A stretch of DNA of 64,000 nt from CAYXEN01 sp964464035 (GTDB lineage Bacteria; Krumholzibacteriota; Krumholzibacteriia; WVZY01). The first letter of the stretch is position 1, and each line of letters opens with the position of its first letter. Shown one piece after another: positions 41,055 through 50,858 of this stretch. Under the pieces are notes generated by a model. The model was not told the DNA's origin, searched no databases, and saw only the letters and a program-made list of their open reading frames with translations. The DNA lies in the NCBI GenBank assembly GCA_964464035.1, contig CAYXEN010000004.1, positions 1-64,000 on the forward strand. Direction: 5' to 3'. The position numbers and the translations under genes were made by a program.

Positions 41055-42408
41055 CGAGTATATTACCCAGGACCAGACTGCTGGCAAGGGGAATCCAGAT
41101 CGAATAGCTGAACGCGTCCGAGAAGAAGAAGGCGGCTATCATGGTGGAGGCGAATGAGACCATAATGTAGAAGGCCAGGCTCTTCAACCTTCCGTCTTCG
41201 TCGCGGATCGCGGCGGTCATGACGCGCCTGCACTCGATCAGGCAGGTCGAATAGACGGCCATGAGAGCAGCGAAGCCGAAGAGGCCTACCCCGACGAGGA
41301 TCTCGAGAAAGACGTTGTGGGCGCCGATCCGGACGAAGAGCTCGTTTCCCGACCTGACTATGAAATTCCTGAGCCCCACCCCCGTGAAAGGATGCCGGGC
41401 GAAGAGATCGAGTGCAACGCTCATCGCCTTGAATCTCAAGTAGAGCGACCAATCGACTTTCTCACGCGGGGAGAGGCTCCCTATGCTCATGAGCCTGTCC
41501 CAGTAATAAGCGGGGACGAGAATCACCACCAGGAGGACGACCGCGACCAGGAACGAACCGAAGAGCAGTTTGTTGTGCCTGCCCTCCCTGGTCAAGACGG
41601 CCAGCAACACGAAGACGATGGGAAACACCGCCTCGCGCGAAAACGTCGCGAAGGCCGCGATGATGAGGATCAGAACCCCCGCGAGGGCGAGCAGCTTGAG
41701 AGCGGCTCCGGCGGCTCGCTTCACGAAATAGAGTCCCATCGGCATGGCGGAGGCGAGAAAGATGGAGAAGAGGTTGGGATTCTCGAAAGTCCCGGAGAAC
41801 CGAAGCATGTTCACTCCGCCGATGATCTTGAGGTTCCTTGCGAAACCGAACTTGAGATTGGCCACTCCCAGCAGTACCGACGCCACGGAGCCGAGGAAGA
41901 TTATGAGCAGGAGAAGTTCCAGGTCCCGGGGATTCCTGAAGAGCTGGACCAGGAGGAAGGAGAGAATCACGACCTTGGCGAAGGTCGTGTAACTCAAGAG
42001 TGAGTAATGCATGCTGTAGGAAAACAACATCGACTGCAAGGCCAGCATCGCGAAGATCGCAACCGACCAGTTGAAGAGCGGGTTGCGCAACCGGATCTCG
42101 TCCCCGCGCAGGATTCCCAGGAGGCTCGCCAGAAAGGCGATGGAGATCACCGGATAGCCGATATGCATCCTGAAGTAGAAAGAGAGGCTCGCGTAGATGT
42201 AGAACACGCCGAAGAGCACTCCCGCCTTGGGGTAGGAAAAGACGAGCAGGGCGAAACAAGCGGCGAGGACCGCGAAAGCGGCGTACTTGACGAGGACGGT
42301 GAGAGAAAGAACGTAGAGAACGAAGGCGCCTGCGAAGGGAAGGGAAAACAAGCCGAGCAGGATGAAGAAGTCCTTCCTGGAGACGGTGCTTCCTGGGGGA
42401 TGGGACAT
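41026..42408 (-). CDS. O-antigen ligase/polymerase family membrane protein
   Basis: 460 residues with 10-12 hydrophobic helices. The Wzy_C/WaaL signature near the C-terminal third is ARHPFTGVGLRNFIV plus GAHNVFLEILVGVGLFGF, where the His and neighbouring Arg act in glycan transfer from undecaprenyl-PP. It could ligate polysaccharide to a lipid core or polymerise repeat units. It follows the Wzz-like gene by 1 base and precedes the GT4 gene at 39795. Confidence 0.85.
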   Translation of the reverse strand: MSHPPGSTVSRKDFFILLGLFSLPFAGAFVLYVLSLTVLVKYAAFAVLAACFALLVFSYPKAGVLFGVFYIYASLSFYFRMHIGYPVISIAFLASLLGILRGDEIRLRNPLFNWSVAIFAMLALQSMLFSYSMHYSLLSYTTFAKVVILSFLLVQLFRNPRDLELLLLIIFLGSVASVLLGVANLKFGFARNLKIIGGVNMLRFSGTFENPNLFSIFLASAMPMGLYFVKRAAGAALKLLALAGVLILIIAAFATFSREAVFPIVFVLLAVLTREGRHNKLLFGSFLVAVVLLVVILVPAYYWDRLMSIGSLSPREKVDWSLYLRFKAMSVALDLFARHPFTGVGLRNFIVRSGNELFVRIGAHNVFLEILVGVGLFGFAALMAVYSTCLIECRRVMTAAIRDEDGRLKSLAFYIMVSFASTMIAAFFFSDAFSYSIWIPLASSLVLGNILDEHAEKTAR

Positions 42409-42409
42409 A

Positions 42410-43591
42410 TCACCTTCTCCGCAGCAGCTTCCTCAAGTCATTCATGATGGGAGAGAGAAGATCCATCACCCGCTCGCGCCTGCTCTCTTCGCCGAGCCAC
42501 ACGGTGGAGAAGATCGCGAAGAGCGCGGCCCACCCGATGCCGAGCAACGTTCCGACTACGACTATCTGCTTGCGTTTCGGGCGGCTTCTCAGTTCCGGCG
42601 GGGTCGCCGTGTCGAGGATCTGGACGGTCGGCGTGTTCTTCGCTTCTTCGATCCTGGCCTGCTCGTACTCCTTGACGAGCAATTCGTAGACCTTCTCGCC
42701 CACCTTCACGTCCCGGAGGAGCCTGGCGTACTCGAGCGAGATCTCCGGCACCTTGTCGAAGGTGGGAAAGTACGATCTCACGACGTCGTTCTCGGCCCGC
42801 GCCGAGTCGGCCTTGAACTTGGCCAACTGTGCGACGAGCTCGTCGTAACGCTGTTTCCTGCGCAGGTACTCGTCGGAATTCTTCGAAGCATACCGACCTA
42901 GGATCCGGAGTTCCACTTCGAGCGAGATGGTCTGGGCGGTGAGGTCGGCGACGATATCGATGGCGGATCTGGTCTGTTCGTCGAGATCCACCGCTTCATT
43001 CTCCTCCTGGAATCTCTTGAGAGCCTCCTCCGCCTTTCTCAGCTCGCGCTCGTGAACCTCCAGCTGGCCTTCTATGAACCTACGGGACCTCGCGGCCTTG
43101 GTCACGTTCAACTCGCGATTGAATTCGTCGAGGAGCTCCACCAGCCGATTCGTGACCGCGGCGGCGCGTTCGCGGTCCTTGTCCTCGAAACTGATCTTCA
43201 AGAGACCGTTCTCGAGGAGGGAAAAATACATGTGCGAATGCAACGCCTCGAGGGCGTCCTCCATCAATTTCACCTGGTAGACCTTCATGAGATCGAATTC
43301 CTTGATCACCTTCTCCCCCACCCTGCGGCTCTTCAGTATGTCTATGTAGATGGTGCTGGGTCTTGCGCCGATGGCGGTGGGACCGAGAATGGGAGCCTGG
43401 AAGCTCTGGAGAAGCTGGGCGTACCGGGATATGGAAGATTTCGGCTCGGGGGGGAACACCGACGTCGTGGCTGTATACCACTTGGGAAGGATCAGGCTCA
43501 CCGCTATCGATATCGCGGCCGCCACCACCCCGGCGGCCAATATGAACCGCCGCCATGAAACGAGCGCTCGTAGGTATGGATACATACTCAA
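42410..43591 (-). CDS. Wzz/GumC-family polysaccharide chain-length determinant
   Basis: 393 residues with a transmembrane helix near each end (about 20-40 and 355-378) and a long coiled-coil periplasmic region (about 110-310, rich in Glu/Lys heptads such as RKAEEALKRFQEENEAV). The N-terminal Wzz motif is ILAAGVVAAAISIAVSLILPKWYTA (in part), and the C-terminal proline-rich PPELRSRPKRKQ precedes the second helix. No bacterial tyrosine kinase domain is fused. It overlaps the upstream GT2 gene by four bases. Confidence 0.88.
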   Translation of the reverse strand: MSMYPYLRALVSWRRFILAAGVVAAAISIAVSLILPKWYTATTSVFPPEPKSSISRYAQLLQSFQAPILGPTAIGARPSTIYIDILKSRRVGEKVIKEFDLMKVYQVKLMEDALEALHSHMYFSLLENGLLKISFEDKDRERAAAVTNRLVELLDEFNRELNVTKAARSRRFIEGQLEVHERELRKAEEALKRFQEENEAVDLDEQTRSAIDIVADLTAQTISLEVELRILGRYASKNSDEYLRRKQRYDELVAQLAKFKADSARAENDVVRSYFPTFDKVPEISLEYARLLRDVKVGEKVYELLVKEYEQARIEEAKNTPTVQILDTATPPELRSRPKRKQIVVVGTLLGIGWAALFAIFSTVWLGEESRRERVMDLLSPIMNDLRKLLRRR

Positions 43592-44841
43592 TGTTTCGCT
43601 ATTTTCACGGAAGCTCGGGGCCTTTGCAGCCCTTCACCCTTCTTTTCGAGACCAACGCCGAGGAAAGCCTCCCCGGACGAGGTCCTGGTATGAACGGGTG
43701 AAAACCTGGCGCTCTCGGCTTTCTCCCAGATGGATTGTCTCTGCCCCAGGAAAAACCTTATTACGCCCGTCATCGCAGCGAAGTTGACCATGGTGAAGTA
43801 GAACGGTATATAGAACACCTTCCTGGTGCGCTTGGCCTTTCTTAGCCGCCATCCGTTGAAGGCGAGGACGTAGAAGAGCGCCTGCAGAACGAAGACGACC
43901 GAATAGAAGCGGCTGCTTCCATACATCACGGCGTTGGATGCAAAAGCGGTCACCAGGAACAGGCCGATCATCCACCGCAGGAGCTTGTGGGAGAAGAACT
44001 GCCACAACCTCAAGCCCCGGAACCGTCCCGCCAGCATGGAGAATCCCGTAATCCCCCTCAGGACTATCCTGACCTTGCGCTGGAACTCCTCGTGCCAAAA
44101 AATCGTGGCCCTCTCCAACGCCTGGGCCTTGGGTTCATAGATGACGGCGTAACCTCTTGACCCGATCTCGATGGGCAGCTGGAAATCGTTCGCCACCTCG
44201 GGGTAGATGTCACAGAAGAGCCTGCGCCTGATTGCGAAGATGGATCCGTTCGCCACCAGCACGCTGCCCAGGGAACTCTCCAGCATGCTTATCCTGGATT
44301 CGTAACGCCAGTAGACTCCCTCGCCCCGACCGACGCTCGACATGTGCCGGTCGGCGTACCTCAGCTTTCCTACCACGCATCCTATGCGTTCGTCGGCGAA
44401 ATGCCTTACCAAGTGCCCGAGTGCGTCCCGGGCGAAGAGGGAGTTGGCGTCCGTGAAGACTACTACGTCCTCCCTGATCTCCTTCATCACGTCGTTTATC
44501 ACGGCGCTCTTGCCTTGTCTGACGGATGAATTGTAGAGCTCGACGCCGAGGTCTTCATAATCGGCCACTATTCCGGCGGTCCTGTCGGTGGAACCGTCGG
44601 AAGCCACGAGTATGCGCAAACGTTCCTTGGGGTAATCGAGGTCGAGGCTGTTCTCTATCTTTCGGCGTATTACTTTCTCTTCGTTGAATGCGGAAATGAA
44701 TAGGCAGACGGACGGACTGTATTCGTCATCCGATGCGAAGTGTTTCCTCTTGATCTTGCTTACGATGAAAAGGAGGGCCGGGTACCCGAAATAGGCATAA
44801 AAGATCACACCCACGCTGAACCAGAAAAGTATCTGCCACAT
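43588..44841 (-). CDS. Membrane glycosyltransferase family 2
   Basis: 417 residues: an N-terminal helix (about 2-24), a GT-A catalytic domain with LFISAFNEEKVIRRKIE, LVASDGSTDRTAG and VVFTDANSLFARDAL (Asp-x-Asp-type metal site), FWHEEFQRKVRIVLRG (acceptor-site Q-x-x-R-W analogue) and three C-terminal helices. This is the plan of processive or lipid-linked polysaccharide synthases such as cellulose/PNAG-type enzymes. CGAGGAGAGAGG precedes the ATG. It is the first gene of the GT2-Wzz-ligase-GT4 unit. Confidence 0.87.
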   Translation of the reverse strand: MWQILFWFSVGVIFYAYFGYPALLFIVSKIKRKHFASDDEYSPSVCLFISAFNEEKVIRRKIENSLDLDYPKERLRILVASDGSTDRTAGIVADYEDLGVELYNSSVRQGKSAVINDVMKEIREDVVVFTDANSLFARDALGHLVRHFADERIGCVVGKLRYADRHMSSVGRGEGVYWRYESRISMLESSLGSVLVANGSIFAIRRRLFCDIYPEVANDFQLPIEIGSRGYAVIYEPKAQALERATIFWHEEFQRKVRIVLRGITGFSMLAGRFRGLRLWQFFSHKLLRWMIGLFLVTAFASNAVMYGSSRFYSVVFVLQALFYVLAFNGWRLRKAKRTRKVFYIPFYFTMVNFAAMTGVIRFFLGQRQSIWEKAESARFSPVHTRTSSGEAFLGVGLEKKGEGLQRPRASVKIAKH

Positions 44842-44874
44842 ATCGCCTCTCTCCTCGATGCTGATTTGACAGAC

Positions 44875-44903
44875 AAAGTATCACGCTGTTGATTTCCAGA
44901 CAA
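44875..44903 (-). promoter_or_regulatory. Candidate promoter of the GT2-Wzz-ligase unit
   Basis: Minus strand TTGTCT (44898-44903), 17 bases ending TGA, TACTTT (44875-44880), an extended -10 arrangement. The 202-base spacer around it is AT-richer than the flanks, and no gene is seen in it. Confidence 0.33.
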
Positions 44904-45043
44904 GAAAAACCTACAAGCAAATCAGATCAAAGACGATATCAGTGGCAGCTTGAGTTGGACCTCCGGTGGAAATATATCTATCGGCCAGTCTAACGGCAAC
45001 GGATTCATCGATCAACAAGAAAAATCACACGCGGGAAGCTCGT

Positions 45044-46852
45044 TCACCAGATGTTCTTCACCAAGGCCCGCGCGAGGCCATCGCCTTTGAAGCCGACCCA
45101 GAGATAGCCGTCCTCGTCGAGCATCAGGCTGCTCACGTCCGCACCACCGATACCGGCGTCCCGATCCCAAATGACCAGGTTTTCACCGTCGAAAAGTATC
45201 AGGGCATATTTCGTACCCACGTACAGGCGACCGCTCCCATCCACGGAGAGGGAGCCGAATTCCCCCACCTGGTGCGGCAGGCGAAGGTCGATTCGGTCCC
45301 AGTCGCCGGAGGACCTGTATCTCCACAAGTGCTTGCCGGTCAATAAAATGGGGGTTCCGCCGGAATCGAAGGCGATGTCCCTGGGGGCTTCGCCGCCGAA
45401 TAGTGAATCGGGAAACAATCTCCACTCGTCACCTCCAAGCATCGAGACCCCGTCATCGGTGAGCGCCCAGAGTCCACCCAGGGAGTCGTATGACAGTTTT
45501 CTTGCCCCCCGTCCCCCGAGTTCCCGGGGATCGGAGTGGAGGAGCCATCGCGCACCATCGTATGTATATATCTCGCCATGATAAGTGGCGACCCAGAGCC
45601 TGCCTTCGCCATCGAAGACCATGGATGCGACGTAGTTGCTCAAACCGCGGAAAGGAGGAACGACCGCGATGAAGCCGCCTTCGGACCTGCGGTAGATTCC
45701 CCACCTCGTGCTCACCCAGAGCTCGCCGGAAGGGGAAAAGGCGACGGCGAGAACGTCCTCGGGAGTATATTCACGCTCGAACGCGCCGTCCCATCGGAGG
45801 AGGACACCGCCGGCCAGGACGTGAATGCCGCCTTGCGGGTCCCGGATGATCCGGTCGACGTGATTGGAGGGGAGGCCGGACGGTATCGCGAAACTTTTCA
45901 ACGTGAGGCCGTCGGTCCAGACGATCTTCCCATCCGCTGAGCCGAAGAACACGTTGCCCAGACTGTCCGCGTACGCGGAGCGCCACTTCTCTCCGGTCAC
46001 CAGCGGATCGCCGTCGCCGACCGCGGTCCAGGTTCCGTAATTGAACCTGGCGATCCCGCCGAAACGGCCCGCCGCCCAGAGCACCCCGTCCCGATCGACG
46101 GCTATGGCGGACGGACCGCCGGACAAGTCGTCGCTGTCCGGCAGCCTGCGGCCCCTGCGCCCGTCGAACCTGTAGACGCCCTTACGGTTCACGAGAAGAT
46201 AGAATCTTCCGCGGCCGCACGGAACGATGCTCCTCACCTCCCCGCGGGGAAGCCCGGCCCCCGCGACGTAGCTCACCCAGGTACTGTCGAGCAGTGCGCA
46301 CAAACCGATGGAAGTGCCGAAATAGAGTGAATCTCCGGTGGCGTACAGGCTGTAGATCTTGTCGTCTATCAGCGTATCGGACCTGGAATACACCGTCAGC
46401 AAATCGCGTTCGACGATTGCGACTCCCTTTCCCAGGGTGCCGATCACCACTTCCCCTCCCGGCCCCGCGACCAACGCCCTCACGCTCGTGAAACAGCGGC
46501 ACCGCCGCCCTGTGTACCTGGTGACGGACCCCGGTGCGAAGATGCCCACTCCGCCGTCGGTGCCGGCCATCACTGCGTCTCCCTTTCCGGCCAGCGCCCA
46601 AACCGAATTGGAAGGGAGATCGTTCCCGGCCAGGATCCTGGACGTGAATTCCTCGAGCAGCAGATCGTAGAGATATATCCCCCCGTCCGTCCCTATCCAC
46701 AAGGTATCCGCATGGCGGAACAGGCAGCGAACGTCGCTGGCTCCTATGAAACGTTCCCACTGCCCCCCGGCGAAGCCGGTGACGCTCATGCAGGACAGAA
46801 AAGCCGATAATACGAGAACTCGATGCACGGTCGATATCTTGCTTGCTCTCAT
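45044..46852 (-). CDS. Secreted double seven-bladed propeller protein (regulator-propeller repeats)
   Basis: 602 residues. A signal peptide (VHRVLVLSAFLSCMSVTGFAG) precedes 14 copies of the 'two-component regulator propeller' repeat, each ending in a 'L-W-x-G-T-x-x-G-I/V-x-x-x-x' strand: LWIGTDGGIYLYD first, LWVGFKGDGLARA last. Fourteen repeats make two seven-bladed propellers, the sensor layout of Bacteroidetes hybrid two-component systems. Here the protein stops right after blade 14: no Y_Y_Y domain, helix, kinase or regulator follows. ATG 46852 has GGAGGG eight bases ahead; the upstream start at 46909 would spoil the signal. It lies beside glycan genes and may bind a carbohydrate. Confidence 0.83.
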   Translation of the reverse strand: MRASKISTVHRVLVLSAFLSCMSVTGFAGGQWERFIGASDVRCLFRHADTLWIGTDGGIYLYDLLLEEFTSRILAGNDLPSNSVWALAGKGDAVMAGTDGGVGIFAPGSVTRYTGRRCRCFTSVRALVAGPGGEVVIGTLGKGVAIVERDLLTVYSRSDTLIDDKIYSLYATGDSLYFGTSIGLCALLDSTWVSYVAGAGLPRGEVRSIVPCGRGRFYLLVNRKGVYRFDGRRGRRLPDSDDLSGGPSAIAVDRDGVLWAAGRFGGIARFNYGTWTAVGDGDPLVTGEKWRSAYADSLGNVFFGSADGKIVWTDGLTLKSFAIPSGLPSNHVDRIIRDPQGGIHVLAGGVLLRWDGAFEREYTPEDVLAVAFSPSGELWVSTRWGIYRRSEGGFIAVVPPFRGLSNYVASMVFDGEGRLWVATYHGEIYTYDGARWLLHSDPRELGGRGARKLSYDSLGGLWALTDDGVSMLGGDEWRLFPDSLFGGEAPRDIAFDSGGTPILLTGKHLWRYRSSGDWDRIDLRLPHQVGEFGSLSVDGSGRLYVGTKYALILFDGENLVIWDRDAGIGGADVSSLMLDEDGYLWVGFKGDGLARALVKNIW

Positions 46853-46923
46853 CCCCGGAACCCTCCGCGACGGAACTTGCCGAAGATCTGCGAGTACGCG
46901 TGAAATCATTCAAGCGACAAACG

Positions 46924-46953
46924 AATCTACACGGAAGTCTCGGCGCGGGGCAA
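46924..46953 (-). promoter_or_regulatory. Weak candidate promoter of the propeller gene
   Basis: TTGCCC (46948-46953), 18 bases, TAGATT (46924-46929) on the minus strand; four matches each to consensus. The leader would be about 65 bases. Confidence 0.25.
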
Positions 46954-47000
46954 GCGCGAATGTTCGTTCGACAACGCAGGGGGAACGGCGGGGGCAAAAC

Positions 47001-48704
47001 TCAGTATCCCATGCCGGGATATTGAACCGAACCGGAGAGGGAAACGCGGGACAACCTTAACGCCGACCAGCCTGGAATCCTTTCGTTTCCCGCCTTCATG
47101 ATCGGAAGGAATGCGGCCTCGAGCTCCGGCTTGCCGGCCTTCTCGCCGAGAAACAGGCTCAACACGTCGCGCCGGTCGAGAACGATGTCCACCTTCTCCT
47201 TGATGAGATACCCGGCCAGATCGCCGGACTTGAGAGCGGCCAAGGCCTCCGGGTTGACTTTCCCGTCGAGGTTCACGACCCGGCGCCCGGAGAAATACCC
47301 AATGGCGCCGCATTGGAACGCGGCCACCTTCTCGAATTCCTCCGTGTTGTTCCTGACCCAATCCGCCACGCCGTAGAAGCAGTAGACAGGCTTGGACTTG
47401 AAAGCCTGCTTGTAACTCATCCCGAAGAAGGCGATGAGATAGAGGGCTGCAAGGCCCGCCGAAGAAGCTTTCAGCCATGAGAGGCGAGAGCGCCCGAGAC
47501 GCGCGACGGCGCCTTCGGCGAAGATGGCCAAGTACAACGCCAGGACGAAATAGACAGGATAATAATAACGGATGAAGAAAAAGAATCCGAAGACGTAGAA
47601 CGAATAGGCGGCGACGAGAAGAACCGAGAAAACCAGCAGGAAGTTGAGTTCGCTCCTCCCATCCTCTTCGGGGAACTTCTTCGACCGGACGAACGCGAGC
47701 AACACGGCCCCGAGCACCAGCAGGAGCACGAGATTGCCCAGCAACCGGGCCACGCCGTCGGCGTTCCAAGCCACGGCCGTCTTGTCGAGGAGCCGGTAGA
47801 AAGCCTGCAGGGGTGGAGTCAGTTTCAGGACATCCAGCGAGTGAAGAAACTGGTACTCGTAGAACGAGAATCCTGGTGAAGAGATTCCGCCGGACTTTAT
47901 GTTGAAGAACGGGGCGTATGCAACTGAAATGAACCTGGTCGCGGCTCCGCTGTCCATCTCGATCTTGCCGAATTCAGCGTATTCATAGGCGAGCCACGGC
48001 GTGAGAACCACGACGGCGGCGAGAATCATGAGGAACACCCGGCGCAAGGCCCCCGCCGCAGCGCGCCTCCTGCGCAAAAGACAGAGATAGTCAAGGAGAA
48101 GCGCGGCCAGGAACAGTATCTCGTCGACCCTCGCCAGTATCGTCAAGCCCAGCAGCATCCCCATCACGACGAATTGCGAACCCCGGGGCTTCGCCTGCGA
48201 CCGGATCCTCGTGAGGTAGTAGTACGCGGACAGGGAGAACAGGAAAGTAACCAGGGAAGTCTCCAATCCGTTCGCGCTCTGCTTGATCACGACGGGGGAA
48301 AAGGTCCAGAGCAAAGCCGCGACGCCGGCGGCGATGCGGCTCACGTATCTCTTGGCGATGAAATAGAAGAGCACCGTCGCAAGAGCCGCGAACAAGGCGG
48401 ACAGGGAAAGCGCCGCCTGGATGGGAAGAACGAGATTCGATCCGCTCAGGGCATAGATAGGAACCAGCAGGAAAACATAGAGAGGTTGAAACCCGTTGGT
48501 GAGATGAATCCCGTCGAAGGTCGGACCGACCCCCGCCGCGATGTTCCTCGCAATCTTGAACGCATAGAAGCTGTCGTCACACAGATATCCATTGCAAGCG
48601 AGCGTACCGAAATCCTGCCATACGACGAGGAGATGGAAAATGAGGGAGACGATGAATAAGCTTGAGGGCACGGCGTAGGGGCGGCCCCAGCCTCGTTTGT
48701 CCAT
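47001..48704 (-). CDS. GT39-like membrane glycosyltransferase
   Basis: 567 residues with about 10-12 transmembrane helices and a soluble C-terminal domain (about 440-567). The first periplasmic loop holds CDDSFYAFKIARNIAAGVGP, the Asp-Asp pattern of PMT/ArnT (GT39) enzymes that use undecaprenyl-phosphate sugars. The C-terminal domain (GYFSGRRVVNLDGKVNPEA and DIVLDRRDVLSLF) is the type seen in related uncharacterised dolichyl-mannosyltransferase-like proteins. It has a clear promoter and stands upstream of the propeller gene, separated by about 150 bases. Confidence 0.8.
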   Translation of the reverse strand: MDKRGWGRPYAVPSSLFIVSLIFHLLVVWQDFGTLACNGYLCDDSFYAFKIARNIAAGVGPTFDGIHLTNGFQPLYVFLLVPIYALSGSNLVLPIQAALSLSALFAALATVLFYFIAKRYVSRIAAGVAALLWTFSPVVIKQSANGLETSLVTFLFSLSAYYYLTRIRSQAKPRGSQFVVMGMLLGLTILARVDEILFLAALLLDYLCLLRRRRAAAGALRRVFLMILAAVVVLTPWLAYEYAEFGKIEMDSGAATRFISVAYAPFFNIKSGGISSPGFSFYEYQFLHSLDVLKLTPPLQAFYRLLDKTAVAWNADGVARLLGNLVLLLVLGAVLLAFVRSKKFPEEDGRSELNFLLVFSVLLVAAYSFYVFGFFFFIRYYYPVYFVLALYLAIFAEGAVARLGRSRLSWLKASSAGLAALYLIAFFGMSYKQAFKSKPVYCFYGVADWVRNNTEEFEKVAAFQCGAIGYFSGRRVVNLDGKVNPEALAALKSGDLAGYLIKEKVDIVLDRRDVLSLFLGEKAGKPELEAAFLPIMKAGNERIPGWSALRLSRVSLSGSVQYPGMGY

Positions 48705-48780
48705 GGATGTTTGACCTTAGCAGTTGGTTGTACGGATTTCCTTTCTCTTGTCTTGAACGCCCTGGGATGAGATTTCGCTT

Positions 48781-48809
48781 ATGGTAGCGCAATATCACGT
48801 CTTTGTCAA
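48781..48809 (-). promoter_or_regulatory. Promoter of the GT39-like gene
   Basis: Minus strand TTGACA (48804-48809), 17 bases, TACCAT (48781-48786), six and four matches to consensus. The leader would be about 70 bases. It lies just after the true end of the frameshifted gene upstream. Confidence 0.58.
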
Positions 48810-48837
48810 GAACTTGCATGGTCGGCACGGGGGACAT

Positions 48838-50839
48838 TCAACGATAATGAATCACCACTCTTTCGGCCCCGTGGGGCTTCATTCCGATGAAAGGGACGGG
48901 ATCTTCTCCGGCGGGCACGGGAAAGATCTCGGCTGGAGATTCGGCCAAGAGGCGGTCGGACCAATGGTATTTGAGCACCACCTGCTCGGGGGCACCCTCC
49001 ATTTCGGACCTCGAGGCGGTCGATTCTCGCCCTTACCTTCACAAATCCATGATCCGACCATCCGGAAGGTGTTGATACACGCCATAGCTTGTACCTGGGG
49101 GATGCCCAGGTTATTTCGAGCCCCGGCGTTCTCGAGAGCAGTTCTTCCGTCTTCGCGGTCGCCGAGACGATCCAGTGAACGTCGTACCTCCGGATCTCAT
49201 CCGCCAAGCCGCTCCCGTCGGCGCCGAGAGGTTTTCCGAAGGCCCTGTCGCTCTGGAAAGCCGCGTAGTGATGCGCGAGGAAAGTGTGAGGATACGGACC
49301 TCCTATCTGCTCGACGCCGGTGAGAAGCGGCAGCATCCCCGGAAGATGCCCGTTGCCGTAGAGAGCGGCGGGGCCGTCCTCGATCATCAACCTTCCGCCG
49401 GCATCCACTCTCTTAGCGAGGACTTCCACCAGTTCCCTCGCGTACACAGGCATGACGGTCGTGATCTGATGCTTGTGCCTGATCTTGCTCGAGGCGAAGG
49501 AAAACCAGAGGGGGGACAGGAGCGCCGTCCAGAAGACTACGACCGCGGCGACGCGCATCGCGCTTCCCCGCCTGGCGAGCGACCCAAGCAGCGCAGCCGC
49601 GGGCACCCCCGCCGGCGGGGCGAGGAAGAAGAACATGCTCAATAGGAACCGTCCCGGTTCCATCTGGTCGAGGCCCGGCACTCTCAATCCGTAGGCCGCA
49701 GCAAGAAACAGGGCGAGACCTCCGGTCGCACACGGCAGAGCCGCTTCGTGCCTGCCCGAGCGCACCAGCATCACCATGCCGGCGATGGACGCAACGATGA
49801 GGGCGACGGCGGGAAGGCACTCGGGCCTCAGGACGATCCTGAGCGCATCCACGACTCCTCCCAGCTGGAAATAGGTTTGCGAAGGCGTCTTGAATCCCAT
49901 GAACCTGAACATGGGAACCAGCCATATCGAGTTCACGACGATCACGAGGCCGCACCAGGCGAGGAACCTGGCGATGAGCTTGCCATCGATGCGGCCTCTC
50001 GCCGCTGCGGCGGTCGCCACGAAAGGAACCGGCAGGATGACCGCGGCGGTCGGATGAATCAGGAACGCGACCGGACCGACGATGAAAAACGGAAGGCTTC
50101 CCCTTCGTTCGATGAACCGCTTGAACAGGCCCACCAGGTAGAGACAGAGGTGGCTAGTGAAGATGAAGGCGAACATGCCGGCGAAGCGGAAATCACTCGC
50201 GTAAGGTCGCCCGTTGTGCCAGAAAACGAGGGCGAACACGGTAGCGAGAATACTCTCCTCCACGGCGAGGCCGAGCATGCGCGAGGCTCCATACACGGTG
50301 AAAGGGATCGACAGATACGCCAATATGATGAACAACTTCAAGGCCCTGGCGGCGTTCACGAACGGCAAGAGCGCGGCGAAGAGCTCCGCACCCTTCGTGT
50401 CCAAGTCGAACAGGGACCCCGCCGGATAGCCCGCCATGAAATAGGGATCGTAGAAGTCGAGGCGCAGGTGCTTCCAGAATACCCTTCTCGTCGTCTCCAC
50501 CTGGTAATAATGGATGGGGTGATCGAGCGTGTACACCGGGCGTCCGTTGACGATGCCGTCGGGGGGAAAGAAGAGAAACGTGGACAGGAGGTGAATCAAC
50601 GCCAGCAGGAGCAGGATCCTTTTCGCGTTCCTCCGGATGGATCCGGCGGGAATATAAAGAGCGAAGGCCGCAAGCAGCAGGGCGGAGGCGATCCCGAGGC
50701 CGCCCGCTATCCCCCCCACTCCGAACCTCGCGGCGGAACCCTCCAGCGAAACCAGCGCGACGAAGGTTCCCGCGATAAGACACAAACTCGCCACTTGAAT
50801 AATGGACGGGTCGATTATATTCTTTGTTTTTACATCCAT
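48838..50839 (-). CDS. Large multi-pass membrane protein with frameshift near its 3' end
   Basis: About 660 residues, with 12 or so hydrophobic helices. FYDPYFMAGYPAGSLFDLDTKG and HPIHYYQVETTRRVFW resemble uncharacterised 'PTPS-related' or YfhO-like membrane proteins, probably glycosyltransferase-like. Near 48995-49001 (AATGGAGGG) the frame slips: the original frame runs into an Arg-rich, unfamiliar tail to 48806, while the other frame gives a coherent end (APEQVVLKYHWSDRLLAES, later PFIGMKPHGAERVVIHYR) with a stop at 48838. One extra G would explain it. The start may be 50839 or an earlier codon (50860, 50872). Confidence 0.68.
50795..50823 (+). promoter_or_regulatory. Candidate promoter of the DMT-sirtuin pair
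   Basis: TTGAAT (50795-50800) with TATTCT (50818-50823) at 17 bases, or TATATT (50816-50821) at 15. It lies in the 5' end of the divergent membrane-protein gene. The leader would be about 30 bases. Confidence 0.35.
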
Positions 50840-50858
50840 TTTCGAAGCGAACGAACCC

